A stretch of DNA of 64,000 nucleotides from positions 620,001 through 684,000 of the forward strand of contig OX388351.1 of the NCBI GenBank assembly GCA_947579665.1, written 5' to 3'. The notes beneath the pieces were generated by a model, which was not told the DNA's origin, made no database searches, and saw only the letters and a list, made by a program, of their open reading frames with translations. This DNA comes from Sympetrum striolatum (taxonomy: Eukaryota > Arthropoda > Insecta > Odonata > Libellulidae). The position numbers and the translations under genes were made by a program. Positions 1 to 12,723 of this stretch are shown one piece after another (the stretch's first letter is position 1; each line of letters opens with the position of its first letter).

Positions 1-655
1 GAGCGATTGGTTTCGACGCTTCGCTTCATTAGATGCATCATCAACAAATAGATTAAGTGTTCTGAATGTGCAAACCATTTCTCTATTAAAACACGAAAAT
101 TATGAATATGAATATTATGAGTATTCAAATAATCGTTGGACCACATATGAGATGTGTTCCCAATCGTTGGTCGTTCACTTATGACGCAGTATTACTCTGA
201 GGACAGATTTCACGCATTCTTGTGTCCATCCGCAATAAGGTGAAGGCTGAATCCTAAACGCCTTTCGTTTAATTCAGACGCCGTAAAAGTAAGACGCTTT
301 CACTAAAGAAGCGATTGATTAACAGCCATTGCCTCACATAGAGTCTATGAAGCGCGTTGAAAGACATGTTTGGGAGAGTAAAGTAAGACAAAGTCAACGA
401 ACTTTATCAGATTCGTATCCCTCAGAAAAGAAATGAATCCTTTGACCAAAACAGAGTAAGCGGAAGAAAAACTACGAGGGAAATACACTTTCAAAGCAGA
501 ATCAGACGTATGTGTAGTACTTAACATTTCCGATGCACATCAGAAGTAACATTTCAGAAAAAACAAATAATAAAGCAGTATTCATCCAACCTAAATGGAT
601 ACAATTGAACAAGGATACTCTAGCAGGCACGAGGAAGTACCGCTAATGATTACAT
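1..655. other. unassigned AT-rich sequence
   Basis: I see no repeat, RNA fold or credible reading frame here. The one open frame (345-527, minus, 60 codons) has no recognisable motif and no splice context. Confidence 0.5.
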
Positions 656-656
656 A

Positions 657-790
657 ATACTGGCCGAGTGGTTTGCGTGCTCGCACGTTATCGCTCCAAC
701 TCCACGGTCCCGGGTTCGAATACCGGCTAGTCGGACTTTTCTGGCTAGGGAATGGTTGTGTGTATGTCTTTGTAAATAGAAATAATTATT
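657..790 (+). repeat. tRNA-headed SINE-like unit
   Basis: The first ~75 bases look like a decayed tRNA gene. An A-box-like GGCCGAGTGGTTTGC follows the start, and a B-box-like GGTTCGAATAC lies about 50 bases later. The bases at 659-665 can pair with those at 725-731 as a seven-base acceptor-like stem with one wobble. The opening resembles Ser/Leu-type tRNAs. The T stem is imperfect, and a non-tRNA body follows that begins with a GGACTTTTCT-like stretch. The SINE heads near 48.5 kb also have a GACTTTTCT-like stretch after the B box, so a related SINE family is plausible. It is unlikely to be a functional tRNA gene. Confidence 0.5.
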
Positions 791-3166
791 GAAATTAATG
801 TAATTAGGATGTTCCTGTATCCATTAGATAAGTTATTATTATTAGTATAAGAAGATTGAAAGTGTTAATGTATTCGCTTGAAGAAATGTAAGATGTATGC
901 ATTAGTTTTAATGAGGATACATTTAGAGATTAAATATATTATTTTAAATACATTTACCCTGGATTAGGTACTCTACGGTAGCATTAACAGAGATTAAATA
1001 ATTGGAATCTAATTTACGTAAATAATATTACTTTATGAATTACCATTTCCAGGTAGACTAATGTCGCAGTGTTGAATTCGTCTCATTTTTCTCATGCTAT
1101 CACTTCAATTTAATTATTATGCTATCTATAACGACGGGCTTGAAGGAAGAAGAGACAATTAGCCTCAATCTCGCCGGGATAAATACCTATTATTATTTAA
1201 AGAATAATTGTGGAAGCGAATCACAGCAAATATTGCATGCAAGGATGCGGAGGTCAAGCCAGAGAAACATTGAGGCTAAGACTCACAAAACCACGATGAA
1301 CAGGAAAGTTTAAAATTGAACTGTACTTTTGAAAAATAACTTAGAAATGGTTATAAAGGAGCGAAAAATAGTGACTTGGCAGGTAGTCGAACCCACTTTA
1401 TTGAAAAAATTCTAATGTCCGAAAACTAAAAGGAATTTGGAATTTGTACTACCTGCAATTTTCTACGCTTATCCCACAGGGATGTACGAAGATGCTTTGC
1501 ATTCATCAATAAAGCGAAAGAGACTGATGAAAGATGAATAAGGAAAGTGTCGATGGGAGTGTGACGGCATGTCCTCAATTTAATCGATGCCCTCTTCATC
1601 ACCCCCTGACCACCACCCCTCATTATTAAATTAGCATGCATACCACGTACTTCCATTTGAGAGATATTTAATTTAGTGATGCATTTACTAATATGCCCAC
1701 CTTCTAATAATTATAGGGAATTTTGCCTTATAAGCGAAATGCTTTGGCCAGTCTCGACTTTCATTGGCCTTCCAAGTCCTTCACGTAAGAAGCATTCCAA
1801 TTACGTCCTCGAAGAGTACAATATTTTCATTGAATTTTAAGTAAAAGATTTATATAAAAGCAAGTATGTGTAGTTTTCTGTTATACCTCCGTCTATTCGC
1901 GCATAATATTTTTTGGATTATTATTTTACAATTTTAGATACCTAATTAAAACTTGATATACGATAGAACTAAATTTGAGGAACACCTAAATAAACCTACG
2001 CAACCTAATCATCAAACAACAGATTGCTATAGAGGGAGGACTTGGATAGAGCTGTACCCAAATTCGTTATAAATAAATCTTTCAAGTCTGTTCGATTCTT
2101 TGGTGATGATTTTGTTGTTTCTTCAGATCGCATAATTTTTCAGAATTAATTCACACATAAACAGTTTGGCATGAGACATTTATTTGTGTTTCTATAAGAA
2201 TATTATTCTGCAAAAATATAACTCACACAATAATTGCGAAACAAGAAACTTATGTTTCTCCATTAGTTCCTTCTAATTACAATTTTATAGAAATTAATTC
2301 CGAGTTAATCAAAAATTTTATAAATACCAAGATTACTTTTTATTTTCTACTCATAAACACCCGATGTCAATTGCTAAAATAAATCTAAGGCATATTCCAT
2401 CAGATAAACGAACTTGATGTTGAAAGGGAAGGAGAATAAGTAAATTTCAAAAGAATAAAAATGGCCTCTGATTCCTTATATGACAGAAGTTCCCTTTTTG
2501 CCTTAAATTAGTCCTTCCCAGCAATGAAAAACGGGACTGAATTCGAAACTCATAATTAAGGTTTCCATTTAAGTGAAGAATGCCCATTGTGTTCTTAATA
2601 TCCACTTTTGGGTACAACTTGGAAGATTCCTGCGGTGATGAAATCATAAATAAGAATCTCCATGATAAATCGAGCTCACCATTTTGCGATAAATTGTTCA
2701 TAATGATAATTTTGACCACAATGGAATCTCGAAAATCAAACTTATAAGAGGAATCGAATTCCTCAATCGGTACCGAAAATGGGAAGGACGGGTAATCTCA
2801 TAATTTGTCATGAGTCACATTGATACAGCGGATGACGAGAATATGTTAAGAGATTACTTCCAGGATTCTATAATATCCTTAAATATTCGTGTTAAAACGT
2901 TGAATTTATTTTGATGGAAGAATCAGCTTCAACGAGTGTCACAAAAAATATGGAATTTATGATCGAAAGGAAAATAGTATATTGACTTCATAGTAAATAA
3001 TTACGAATTAAAAATCAGAAATTTAATACATCGGCTTTTAATTATTTTGCAGTAATTTTGAAATGTTGAACATATAGCGCATTAAATATTATTTTTGAAT
3101 TATGATTGAAATAATAATGAAGAGAGAGTATTCTATAAATGGATTTTGTTTTACCAATTTTGATTG
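791..3166. other. unassigned AT-rich sequence
   Basis: Three short open frames (1119-1313 plus, 1426-1656 minus, 2447-2719 minus) show no conserved motif. No inverted ends or tandem structure was noticed. Confidence 0.45.
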
Positions 3167-3320
3167 AAAACCACCAGTTTAAGACTTCAGTTCGTCCTTC
3201 CTCAAATCCTGTGAAAATACTTTGGAAATACTTTTCGGCGAATTATTCGAAGTATGTATTTTCAAAGTACTTTCGCAGTATTTGAGGAAGGAGAAAATCA
3301 AATCTTAAACTGAGGTTTTG
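3167..3320. mobile_element. foldback MITE, ~150 bp
   Basis: The two halves are imperfect inverted copies. The left arm begins AAAACC..CAGTTTAAGA and contains TCCTTCCTCAAAT. The right arm carries the reverse complements, ATTTGAGGAAGGA and TCTTAAACTGAGGTTTT. The arms are about 60 bp, around a short centre that includes TTCGGCGAATTATTCGAA. This is the form of a small non-autonomous DNA transposon. No clear target-site duplication was found, so the superfamily is unassigned. Confidence 0.75.
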
Positions 3321-4447
3321 TATCACTAAAATGTGCCTCAATTTACATTTTTATTCAGTGTAAGAGAATATCAGATTGGACAATTTCAATTGCAGAAATA
3401 AATTCTATTGTACCAATTCAGAAAATGTCTCACTGTACATCCAAGTTATGAAGGAGAAATCAAATGCAAAAACTTCTCAAGCTCTCTAACGTTTGAAATA
3501 CTATTATTGTAGAAATAAAATTTGCTTATTAACCTTCCATACAGATGGATTTATCGATTGACAATGTGAGCAATAGTTTGAAATTCTGTTCTCTGGTTTA
3601 AAAATGGACTAAAACTCGTATATGACAACCTAGCTACTCTGAGACTACTTAATAGAATCCGTAAATATGCATACGAGTCATTGCTTATCCAACACATCTG
3701 TGTGTATTGATAAATAATATATTTTTAAAACCTCAACCTTCATATTAACATTTACATAGCAATATGATATTTAATTATTACAATAAAATTCAACCTGTAT
3801 CGTCTTGACATGGTTCAAGATCGTCTTGCGAATGGATTTTTTTAGCAGTGACCACTCTTCAGCTTTATGCAATGAGAAAATATGTTCCCATGAGATTTTA
3901 TCGAAGAGTTGAGAGCGAACCTTAATCGTCAGGTCGATTGCGTTTTCACCAAATAGGGATTCGATCGCGTGATCTATCATTACAAGCCGTACAGAGGGGA
4001 ATTCTTTTTGTTGAGGAATGTATCGCCATTTTGAGCGGGAGTTGGTACACGCATTTGAAAGCCCAGCTACGACGAATGAAAAAACACTGGATGGAATATA
4101 TGGTGTAAATGACGAAATCAGTGGTGATATATTTAAAATTAATAATTCTTAATCAGTAGCCGAATGTATCAATAGTTATGAATGATAAGTGATACTTTGT
4201 ATATATTCCTGTATTATCTGCATTCTACTTCATGATTATATAAAAATGAAAAATGAACTGAGCATATATCAAAGTTCCTTTTATCTCAGTACGAAATACT
4301 AAAGATAATATATTTCAGCATGATAATTCATATCTTATATTTTGCTAGTAATAAAACTAAAATTACATTCAGACATAATAAATTTAGCAAAACCTGCACA
4401 GGGATGGTATTGTTTTGCATTTCCCTACAATATAGCCAACAAGCTAC
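3321..4447. other. unassigned sequence
   Basis: AT-rich sequence without recognisable structure. The minus-strand open frame at 3771-3980 has no known motif. Confidence 0.45.
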
Positions 4448-4535
4448 CCGGATATAATAAATAATATAAACGTTAAAACAATAATGATACACGGATATTA
4501 ATAAATAATATAAAAGTTTAACACAATAATGGTAA
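4448..4535. repeat. two-copy tandem duplication, ~45-bp unit
   Basis: The segment around CGGATATAATAAATAATATAA followed by AACAATAATG occurs twice in direct order with small differences. It looks like a simple local duplication in AT-rich DNA. Confidence 0.6.
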
Positions 4536-5448
4536 ATAAAATAATTTATTTGGTGCTAAATAATTCACACCTCGTAAAAAATAAAAATTCTATTAATATT
4601 TACGGATTTTAATAAAAGCATTATAAAACTAAATAAAAAATTGATAGAATATCAAACAAAATTAAATTTTTAGGTTCACCAATGTTTTCCTTGTATTTTT
4701 TTGAAATAGCGCAAATGAATACAAACGTTATTGAAATTGATGTGATGCGCCCGTGCGAGTGAACTTGAAACTAATTTAGAAATCCTATATTTTATGATGA
4801 ATGAGAAGATATGACACTATCACTTATGAGCACTCTAACATACCTCTTGCTGGTATTGGAACTAAACCAAAATGCATTGAAGTATTAATGGAGTGATTTT
4901 TACGCAAGGAAGTCGTTCTAAACTTAGTCTCCGATACAGATTACAACTGTGGTTTTGAATTTTGAGGTTTTGGAGGAATAATCCTGTACATTTTCCTTTG
5001 AATCGCCTTTGGTATAGTTACGAATAAAAAATGAAAGAAAGAATGAGAAAAATGCAATAATGAATAATTTGAACCTAGACTATCGACACTGTCTGAACTC
5101 TTCCTTCTCATGTCATCTCTTTCGAAAAAGTTATTTGTATTTTCAGAGTGAAATGAAGAGTAAGCCAGCAATACGCATGACAAGACCGCAAGACACAAAG
5201 ATATTATTCTATGGAAAATTTATGGTACAAATTTAATGTAATTAAATCGAATTATTAAAAAAAATTCTTAAGGATTAATTCTGGCAAGAAATTTCTAATC
5301 AAAAGCAGTCGTTTTCAATTATGACAATCGTAATTGATGAACTGATCCATCAGAAATAACAAAAACAGCTGATATTAGTCAATTGATAAATAAAATCATA
5401 GAAAATATTGTGAGCCTATTTCAAAATTTCAAAATGGATCAATAACAT
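4536..5448. other. unassigned AT-rich sequence
   Basis: No repeat or credible coding signal was seen. Confidence 0.4.
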
Positions 5449-5880
5449 TTGATTGCTAGCCGAGTAAAATCGACGTTTAAGGAACACTACGTCACCTGCT
5501 ATAAAAAATCGAGTGAACATTTTCTAGAAACGCACGGTGGATTTCTAGGAAAGCAAGATGGCGACAGCAGTGAACAAGCGTTGAACTCCCAATACAGAGA
5601 CGGAAATATGTTCTCGAGCAAATCTTACCTTTGCAGAGGAACGGAAGACTCCCCAGCGAGGACCTCACCGAAGGAGAAGCAAGCGGTGGAATGCAGAATG
5701 GCGTTCGTGGCGGCGGGTGTACGTCTCTCCGCTCTTTTGTCTTCCAAATATGATGCGACTTTCCTTCCGTCACTTTCGAAAGGCGGCGAATTGCGATTGG
5801 AATCGAGTGCAATCCCTCTAGTTATTGACTGCTACGCAATATATGTGAAATCGATACAGGAAAGCCTTCGATTTAAGTAA
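5449..5880 (+). other. open frame in a GC-richer island; coding status doubtful
   Basis: A 143-codon frame lies in a segment with clearly more G+C than its flanks. The predicted protein is Ser/Lys-rich and has no signal peptide, membrane segment or domain that I recognise. The opposite strand is also open for 106 codons (5492-5812), which weakens the case for selection on either frame. The start codon lies in AT-rich sequence and the frame shows no strong splice-site pattern. It could be an ancient exon, an untranslated first exon or a promoter-type island, or chance. I assign no function. Confidence 0.12.
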
Positions 5881-8800
5881 TGAAAAATGGACAAAAGACC
5901 GCCACGGATTGAGGATAGACGAAACTATAACAGGAAAGTCTTTGTTGAAAGAACTAAAAAATATTTTATAGTGTCTGTTTATTTCTAGAGATATGTCATA
6001 ACTTTGAAGTTTCATTCTTAAATTTCCATTTCATTATGGTTTATCGCAAACTAAAATCTAGCTCAGGGCGATTATAAGATATTAGTTGTTTCACTATCTC
6101 AAAACATAAGCTTTTACTTCAAATGAATCTTCCTCTATTATTTTTTTGTGTAATCAATGTTGTTATTAAGTGATCGGCATTTTCTTTATAACTTTTGTTT
6201 ATTTTATACTTATACATTTAAAGTAATATTTGTAATTTTCTCTTTTTATTTATAAAAGAAATAAGTGGAATGCCCTCATAACTTAACACAACAGCGATGT
6301 AAGTACGATTTGTACTATACCACAAACTATTTCTTACTACTTCACAGGTTATTTTTTGAGCTTTTTAAATATCATTTACTCGTTAATTATACTGTTTATT
6401 GTACTAATACAACGTCCATACAACATGATCAATTTGTAACTCTTCCTGTGGGAATCTTACTGTCCATAAATGCAAACTATAAGGTAAAGAATGCTAGGAA
6501 GGTGGAGAAAATGAAATTGAATCGCAAAAAGGTAACTTATCAGCAAATACTGGAAGAAAAAAATTTCCTAAGTGGAAAATCTCGAGATCTGCATGGCAAT
6601 GCATGTGCATGGTGTGTTCGTCTACCTCCGAAATTCAGTTTCTAATTTTTCATAAACAAAGGCTCATTGAGTTGAACGGTCGGACACATGTCCATTGCTT
6701 TTAAGCAGAGAATGTGCCCTGGATATTTCGTTTGAATCCGTTTGCCAAATACCTGGAGTTCTCCTTGTGAGCTGATGAATATGGGACGGATTAATTTAGT
6801 TACAACCCAGGATTCAGTTGGTTACAATAGGCGTTAACAATAAAACTTTGACGGTAATAAGATACTTGTGATTTGAAAAAAATTAGTTCAAATTTTGTTA
6901 TATAATTACTATTAATGGAATTCAAGCATAAAATGATTCTTGACAATATTTATTTTGTTAGTTAATGTAGATATTTTACGATACAGATTTCAACCATAAT
7001 TTTTTTGTCAGTTTTACTAACATATTTGCAAAACGTTATGCTTTAAGCAAGTAAATGATGAATGATATTCAATTGAAACGTGATACTTTTTAATACTCCT
7101 TAACGCATAGAAGAATCGGCAATTAATACGCATAAATAATGTAAAATTTGCTGGGTTCTTTTGGAGCAGAGTAAGCATTGGGCTAAAAGCCAAAACTGCA
7201 CTTTCCATAGCACTATTATGTCAGTAAAATACAGGTGAATTTATATTAATCGATATTTATCAATTAATAATTACTGATATTCGATAAAACTCTACCGTCG
7301 AATGGCAAAAATATGATTTCCAATCGTTGAAAACTAAAACATTTGATACAGGAAACTCAATTAGCTAAAAATTCAGCAATTCAAATAACTCAAACTCTCA
7401 AAACAGATGAAGAGGATTCTCATGGATCGTAATTAATACATTCATCAAGATAAATTGAATAGAGTTTCTAAAAACTCCATTAAAATAAAATGTTGTATTT
7501 TTATCACGCACCGCATGCATACGTTGAAATAACACGGTCAGTGTCGTAATGAGACGAACAGCCACATTTAATCTACTTGTATTGATTTGCGCAGATATAT
7601 TCGGATTTGACGAAAGGCTGTGGCAGTGCGCAAGATAATTATTATAAACGAAGTTTGGATGGGAGGCATTACATTCATTTATCTACTTACGCAGCTGTGT
7701 TGAACGTCAATTCTCAATCGAATTTACCATTTTTTTAAACCCCTTTTCAGTGGTTGCGTTCCTCGGGCATATTCTATTTTCAGTTTCCACTGAAGGTGAT
7801 TTGATAATCGCATTTCTATTATTTTTTCAATCTTACCCTCCCGAATTCAATGTTGTTCTAAGAATGACCATGGGTAGACTTTTAGCATATTTCTAACCCA
7901 AATGAAAACGATTTTTTTGTGATATAACTCACCATTGTTAACTTATCAGGTAATTCATTCAATATCAGTAATTCCAGTTCTAATTATTAATTAAGGCGAT
8001 CGTTTCGCAACAGAACATAATCTATTTTTAAATGTAGATTAGAAATATTATTTCACAGAGTTGGAGGATGTAGCATGAGAAACACAATTTAATTTATTTC
8101 CCGATTTTTTATCGAAAATTGTTTACGATTTGAAATCGCGCAACCAATGATGTGCCGTTCTTTTGTGAAACGTTTTCAGCGAAATTAATTTACTTTTTCT
8201 GTGGCTGTAAAAGAGCATTAGTTTTAAAACAGTAACACAATTTTCTTCCAGATTTTATTTACCTCGGTCGTTTAATAGACAAATATGACATTTGTCTCAG
8301 TAAACACCGAAAGAGTGAGGAATTGTTGATCAATTTTGAAGAAAATTACAAATAATGATATTTTGAACCCAGAATGTAAACAAAAACCGTAGTGATAAAG
8401 AATTATTTTAGCTTTTACCGTCGAATAGATAAAAACAATAGAATTCCTTTCTAATTTACCTACCTCAACAAAAGAAAGAATTGGGTGTTCACCAAAGAAC
8501 AAATTTAAATTTTTGAAATAATTTTATACATGGCCATATAATGATGTATTATCATAAACGAGGACATATTTTAAGAACTAGAAAGGCAAAGAACCTTATC
8601 TTCAATACGACATCCATAAATGTGCTCTTTTTGTGATCGCCAGACGAATAGGAATTTCATCTTTCCGGATTTCGCATTAAGCAAATGAATTCAAACCGTT
8701 TGATGAGCAGTGGTTTTCGCAAAAAAGCGGTCCAAAGCAAAACGTCATCCGAGATTCCGACCGTAATACGGATCGGATTCCGCCAATTAAAATTCGATTG

Positions 8801-10440
8801 GAGTTTACTAATTTGGCAGAGTAAGCATTTGAGATTTTTCTCTACGAAAGGAGATCCAATTACTATTTAAATTAGTTTCGAATTAAGTTCCAGGACCTTG
8901 GGAAAACCGATTCGCCGCAGAAAACGGTCAGTGTTTCGATTTCCCATGATTGATATTTTTTGTAGCTTCTATAAAGGCTACTCATATCCCTTATGGAACC
9001 ATTTTCAGTTCTTTCTGAAAAAATGTCAATGATACGTGCTTTACAAAGGTTGACTGGTTCCTTTTGAAAGATATCGCTGGAATCCTATACATGTGACGCA
9101 ATGAATCGTCATCAAATTCAAATTATATTTGCGTACCAATCTTTTTTTTTCTCTTTCGCTCCCATCTTTTCCACTTTTAAATCATTCTTCATTCTTCAAA
9201 TCTTCCTTTATCTTGACTACTTCCTTTGTTCTTCCCACGACCATTCCCCCGTCACCAAATTATAAGCATATCATCATCACTATAAAATCAATCAAATTTA
9301 ATTTAATTTCGTTAATTTAATTCAGTCAACTCAATTAAACTAAAACCACTCTTCCCAAAACCTCTTGACTAACTGCGGTATGTTAAACGCTTTTTCCCTC
9401 GATCACATTTAAGAGTTTAAGATTTTATAGTAATTTTTAGGGGGCATCGAGTTTCAATATGTGCAATAATATTCTGTTTAGCAGGATTCGTAGTACGAAG
9501 TAATGACAACAAAACACCGGGATTTTTATAGCCATGAAATACTTAATGAGTAATTAGATGAAATGTTATGAGTCATTCGAGTAACACTACATAATTAATG
9601 TTCTTATCGCATAACTTATTACAGCAAAATTCATTTTTCTCTTGCAGAAATATAATAGAAAACGGGAAAATGTAGATTATGAAGACGAAATCACGTCCTT
9701 TTAACTTCAAGAATTTAACTAGTTTAATTTTATTTTTTGTAAAAGAAAAGAAAATGCATGCGTACGCATTTTTAGGCGAAACGATGCTAGTATCATGAAA
9801 ACATGAACAAATGAAAGAACTTAGCTTATTATTTATGCGTGTCATGTCTCCACTTTATAGTCACTCAAAGTCAATAAATAAGCATGTTTACTTCTCCAAG
9901 AGCAACTGGTTGGCTAACAGCAACTATAGTATAACGATTTGTGTTTGTCTCTATGGAAATGTTAACAATCAACAACTCTTATGGTTCTAAAAATTAACTA
10001 ATTCGCTTCGTTAAAACAATTGCACGTACGTAGTACTAAACTAAAATTAATAACACCAACGTCCAAAAAAACTTTGTAATCCAGCAATCATACGATAATT
10101 TAGATTATAGAGATCTTATTTATTACAGAATAATGATCATGAACTACCTCTAGCCGTCCTTTTCTGTGAAATGGGAGGTTTACCCTTAACACTAATCGTG
10201 TAAACTAAACGTCTATGTAGCTTATGTACACTGCCAAGCAGGCTTTGTTTGAAACAAAAAGCTGCAACCGAGTTTTAGAAAATAGTAATAAATCAATCAT
10301 ATGATTTAGCTTTGACCCAAATCTAAAAATATTTCTCATTCGATGATTGCTTGTTTGAGAACTTAGAAAGCAAACAATCAATAAACGTCACGGCATCAGG
10401 CGAAGTGTTGCGAAAATCCATCCATATAGGTAATTGATCC
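5881..10440. other. unassigned AT-rich sequence, 4.6 kb
   Basis: Several short open frames (for example 6265-6645 plus, 8272-8502 minus, 9573-9845 minus) are rich in Phe, Ile, Asn and Lys, as expected from AT-rich noncoding DNA. I found no repeat ends or RNA folds. Confidence 0.4.
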
Positions 10441-10690
10441 AGATTTTCAATTAAATATTCACATTTGCGTATTTTTTCCTTTTTTGCAGGAACAATTAGG
10501 TTTGACCTTCATTCAGCGAGGGATCAATTCCAACTTCAATCTCGAATTGGCGGAAAACGCGATGTTAACGGACTTTCATCTGCCGATTGATCTGTATTCT
10601 ACGCTGGAGTTGGTCGACCAATGGTTTCAAGTTCATCACGTGGAATTTTTCCCATTTCACTCTTTTTGATTCCAATATTAATTACTGCCC
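10441..10690 (+). other. possible isolated exon-like segment
   Basis: A long T-rich tract ending in TTTTTTGCAG at about 10490 has the form of a splice acceptor. It is followed by an open frame that stays open to a stop at about 10669 and is less A+T biased than its surroundings. After the putative acceptor the product reads EQLGLTFIQRGIN and continues with a run of acidic and hydrophobic residues. I do not recognise the family, and no matching donor or neighbouring exon was identified. It may be a terminal exon of an unseen gene, a retroelement relic or chance. Confidence 0.15.
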
Positions 10691-10873
10691 GATACCTCCG
10701 TCCTCCAATTGGCTCCTTCAGTTACTAGATGGGAAACGACTTTAGAAGATGGCAATTTGAAAAAATAAGGAAGTTGATCTCAGAGAGTATTTTTTCCGCT
10801 GAATCAATTAAAATTGATTTTGAACTCATATGACCAATGCTCGTTTCTAATGAACTCATATCGACAATACACC

Positions 10874-11007
10874 TTTTTATTTTCTCCATATACGAAGTAT
10901 AGAGAAAGTGTTGTTTTCATGAAAAAAATCGACTTCGAGATTTCAATGGAAATACCTGTTTTGGGGTCCCTAGAACACGTTTTGACAATTTTCGGAATGA
11001 TGTCTGT

Positions 11008-11043
<36 letters not shown>

Positions 11044-12286
11044 TAGTGGGCGCTCTAACGTGAAAACTATTAGTCGTATCAATACCAAAATTCATATATA
11101 GTATTGTGTGATAGAGGGTGCTCTAGCGTATAAACTATTTTTTGTATCAATACCAAACTTCAATAATAGTACTGTTGCGTATGCTGTCAGATTTGATTAG
11201 TTTTTGGAGTAAATCGGTAAACCGGAAGTCGAGCTTCATTCACCAATGCTCATTTCCGGTTTTCAAAATATCTCCATATATATGATATATTGGTATATTG
11301 TATACCTTATAAAAGTTTAAGATAATGTTATTTACTATAACTTTTGTATTTAACATATTTTTGTATCACCGGTTGATTAGGATTTATTCGTGAAATACTG
11401 ATCAACCGGAAGTAGCTGCTTATGTACATTGTGGGCGCTCTAACATACAAACTGTTTGTCAGATCAACACCAAATTTCATGTATAATATTTTGGCTTGTG
11501 TCTTTAGAGTTGATTAGATTTTGGAGAAAATCGGTAAACCGGAAGTCGAGCTTTATTCTTCGAAGCAAATTTCCGTTTTTGCAAAATATCTCCATAAATA
11601 TGACATTTAGGTATATTCTATTATTTATAAAAGTTTTATAAAATGATATTCACTATAACTTTTGTATTTAACATATTTTTGTATCACTAAATGTTTAGGA
11701 TTATTCGTGAAATACTGATAAGCCGTAAATAGCTGATTATGTACTTTTTGGGCGCTCTAACATGAAAATTATTCGTCGTATCAACACCAAATTTTATATA
11801 TAGTACTTTGGTTGGTGTTGTTAGAGTTGATTTGTTTTTGGAGTAAATCACTTGACCAAAGGTTGAGCCTTACGTTTCGAAGGTCGTTTCCTTTTTTGCA
11901 AAATATCTCCATTAATCTGATATTTAGGTACATGCTACTATTCATAAAAGTTTTAGAAAATGTATTTTACTATAGCCTTTGTATGAAACATATTTTTATT
12001 TAACTGATTGTTTAGGAGTTATTCATGAAATACTGATAAACCGGAAGTTTCTGATTATGCACTCTGTGGGCGCTGTGGGCAAAAGGCCAATTTCATCGTT
12101 TTTATTCGAACATGTCCTAAGAAACATTATTTATAATTTTTGTGACGTAAAAGATAATATGATATAAATTAATCACTCATCTTCCAAGTTTTGATGGCAT
12201 ATAGAGTTCGAAAATACTGTCGTAGATAAATATTTACATCTTATATATTGGAGAAAGTCATGTGCTGGCCACATCATATTTTTTAC
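10874..12286 (+). mobile_element. Helitron-like non-autonomous element, copy 1 (longest)
   Basis: First of four related copies. It begins at a T run followed by TTTCTCCATATACGAAG and GTATAGAGAAAG, which can fold as a hairpin. A TG microsatellite starts ~130 bp in. The interior consists of units that each contain GGGCGCTCTAAC, AACCGGAAGT and CAAAATATCTCCAT. The right end has TTGGAGAAAGT, the inverse of the left-end motif, followed by a short palindrome (ATGTG-CTGGC-CACAT) and a T-rich terminus. Subterminal inverted repeats, internal tandem repeats and a 3' hairpin are hallmarks of Helentron-associated interspersed elements (DINE-1/HINE type), so I infer that class. There is no protein-coding capacity. 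This copy has about three internal units where the others have about two. Confidence 0.6.
11005..11042. repeat. (TG)n microsatellite inside Helitron-like copy 1
   Basis: A dinucleotide run with one early TA interruption. It lies at the same relative position in all four copies, so it is part of the element. Confidence 0.95.
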
Positions 12287-12723
12287 TTGTAAAAATCAAC
12301 CAAGATCGAAAATACACCATTTTACTTCTGAAAATATACCAAAGCCTCATTTGCTGAGAAATACATTTCGATCATAAAAAAGTAACAAAACTCTCCGCCC
12401 TAGCGTTCACTGGGCGACGAATGGTAGGTAGATACAATAAGCAGAAAAAAGGGTGGTGGCCCTTCCTCACATGAGTGAATGAGGACACCATAGTAGCCAG
12501 TAGAGCAACACTCACTCCTTTGCAGGTGAGGAAACATTTACTTTAGCCTTGCAAGTAACTTTGTGATATTTTGGTGCTTTGCCATGTGGAAGGCAAGGAG
12601 GAACCACCACATTACATTCACATGAAACTGACTGTAAGCAACACTCCTTTCTTAAAATTTTTTATCAAGCAAAAAGTTCTTATAACCTACAAGAATATAA
12701 TATTCTTTAGAAAAATAGTTCCT
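12287..12723. other. unassigned sequence
   Basis: Moderately AT-rich, with no diagnostic structure. It may include the decayed upstream part of the adjacent LINE remnant, but I see no motif that proves it. Confidence 0.35.

Noticed and set aside
10804..11101. Opposed ~95-codon frames with Cys-Val or Thr-His repeats
   Set aside because: They come from the TG/CA microsatellite and the ends of a Helitron-like copy; equivalents appear in the other copies.
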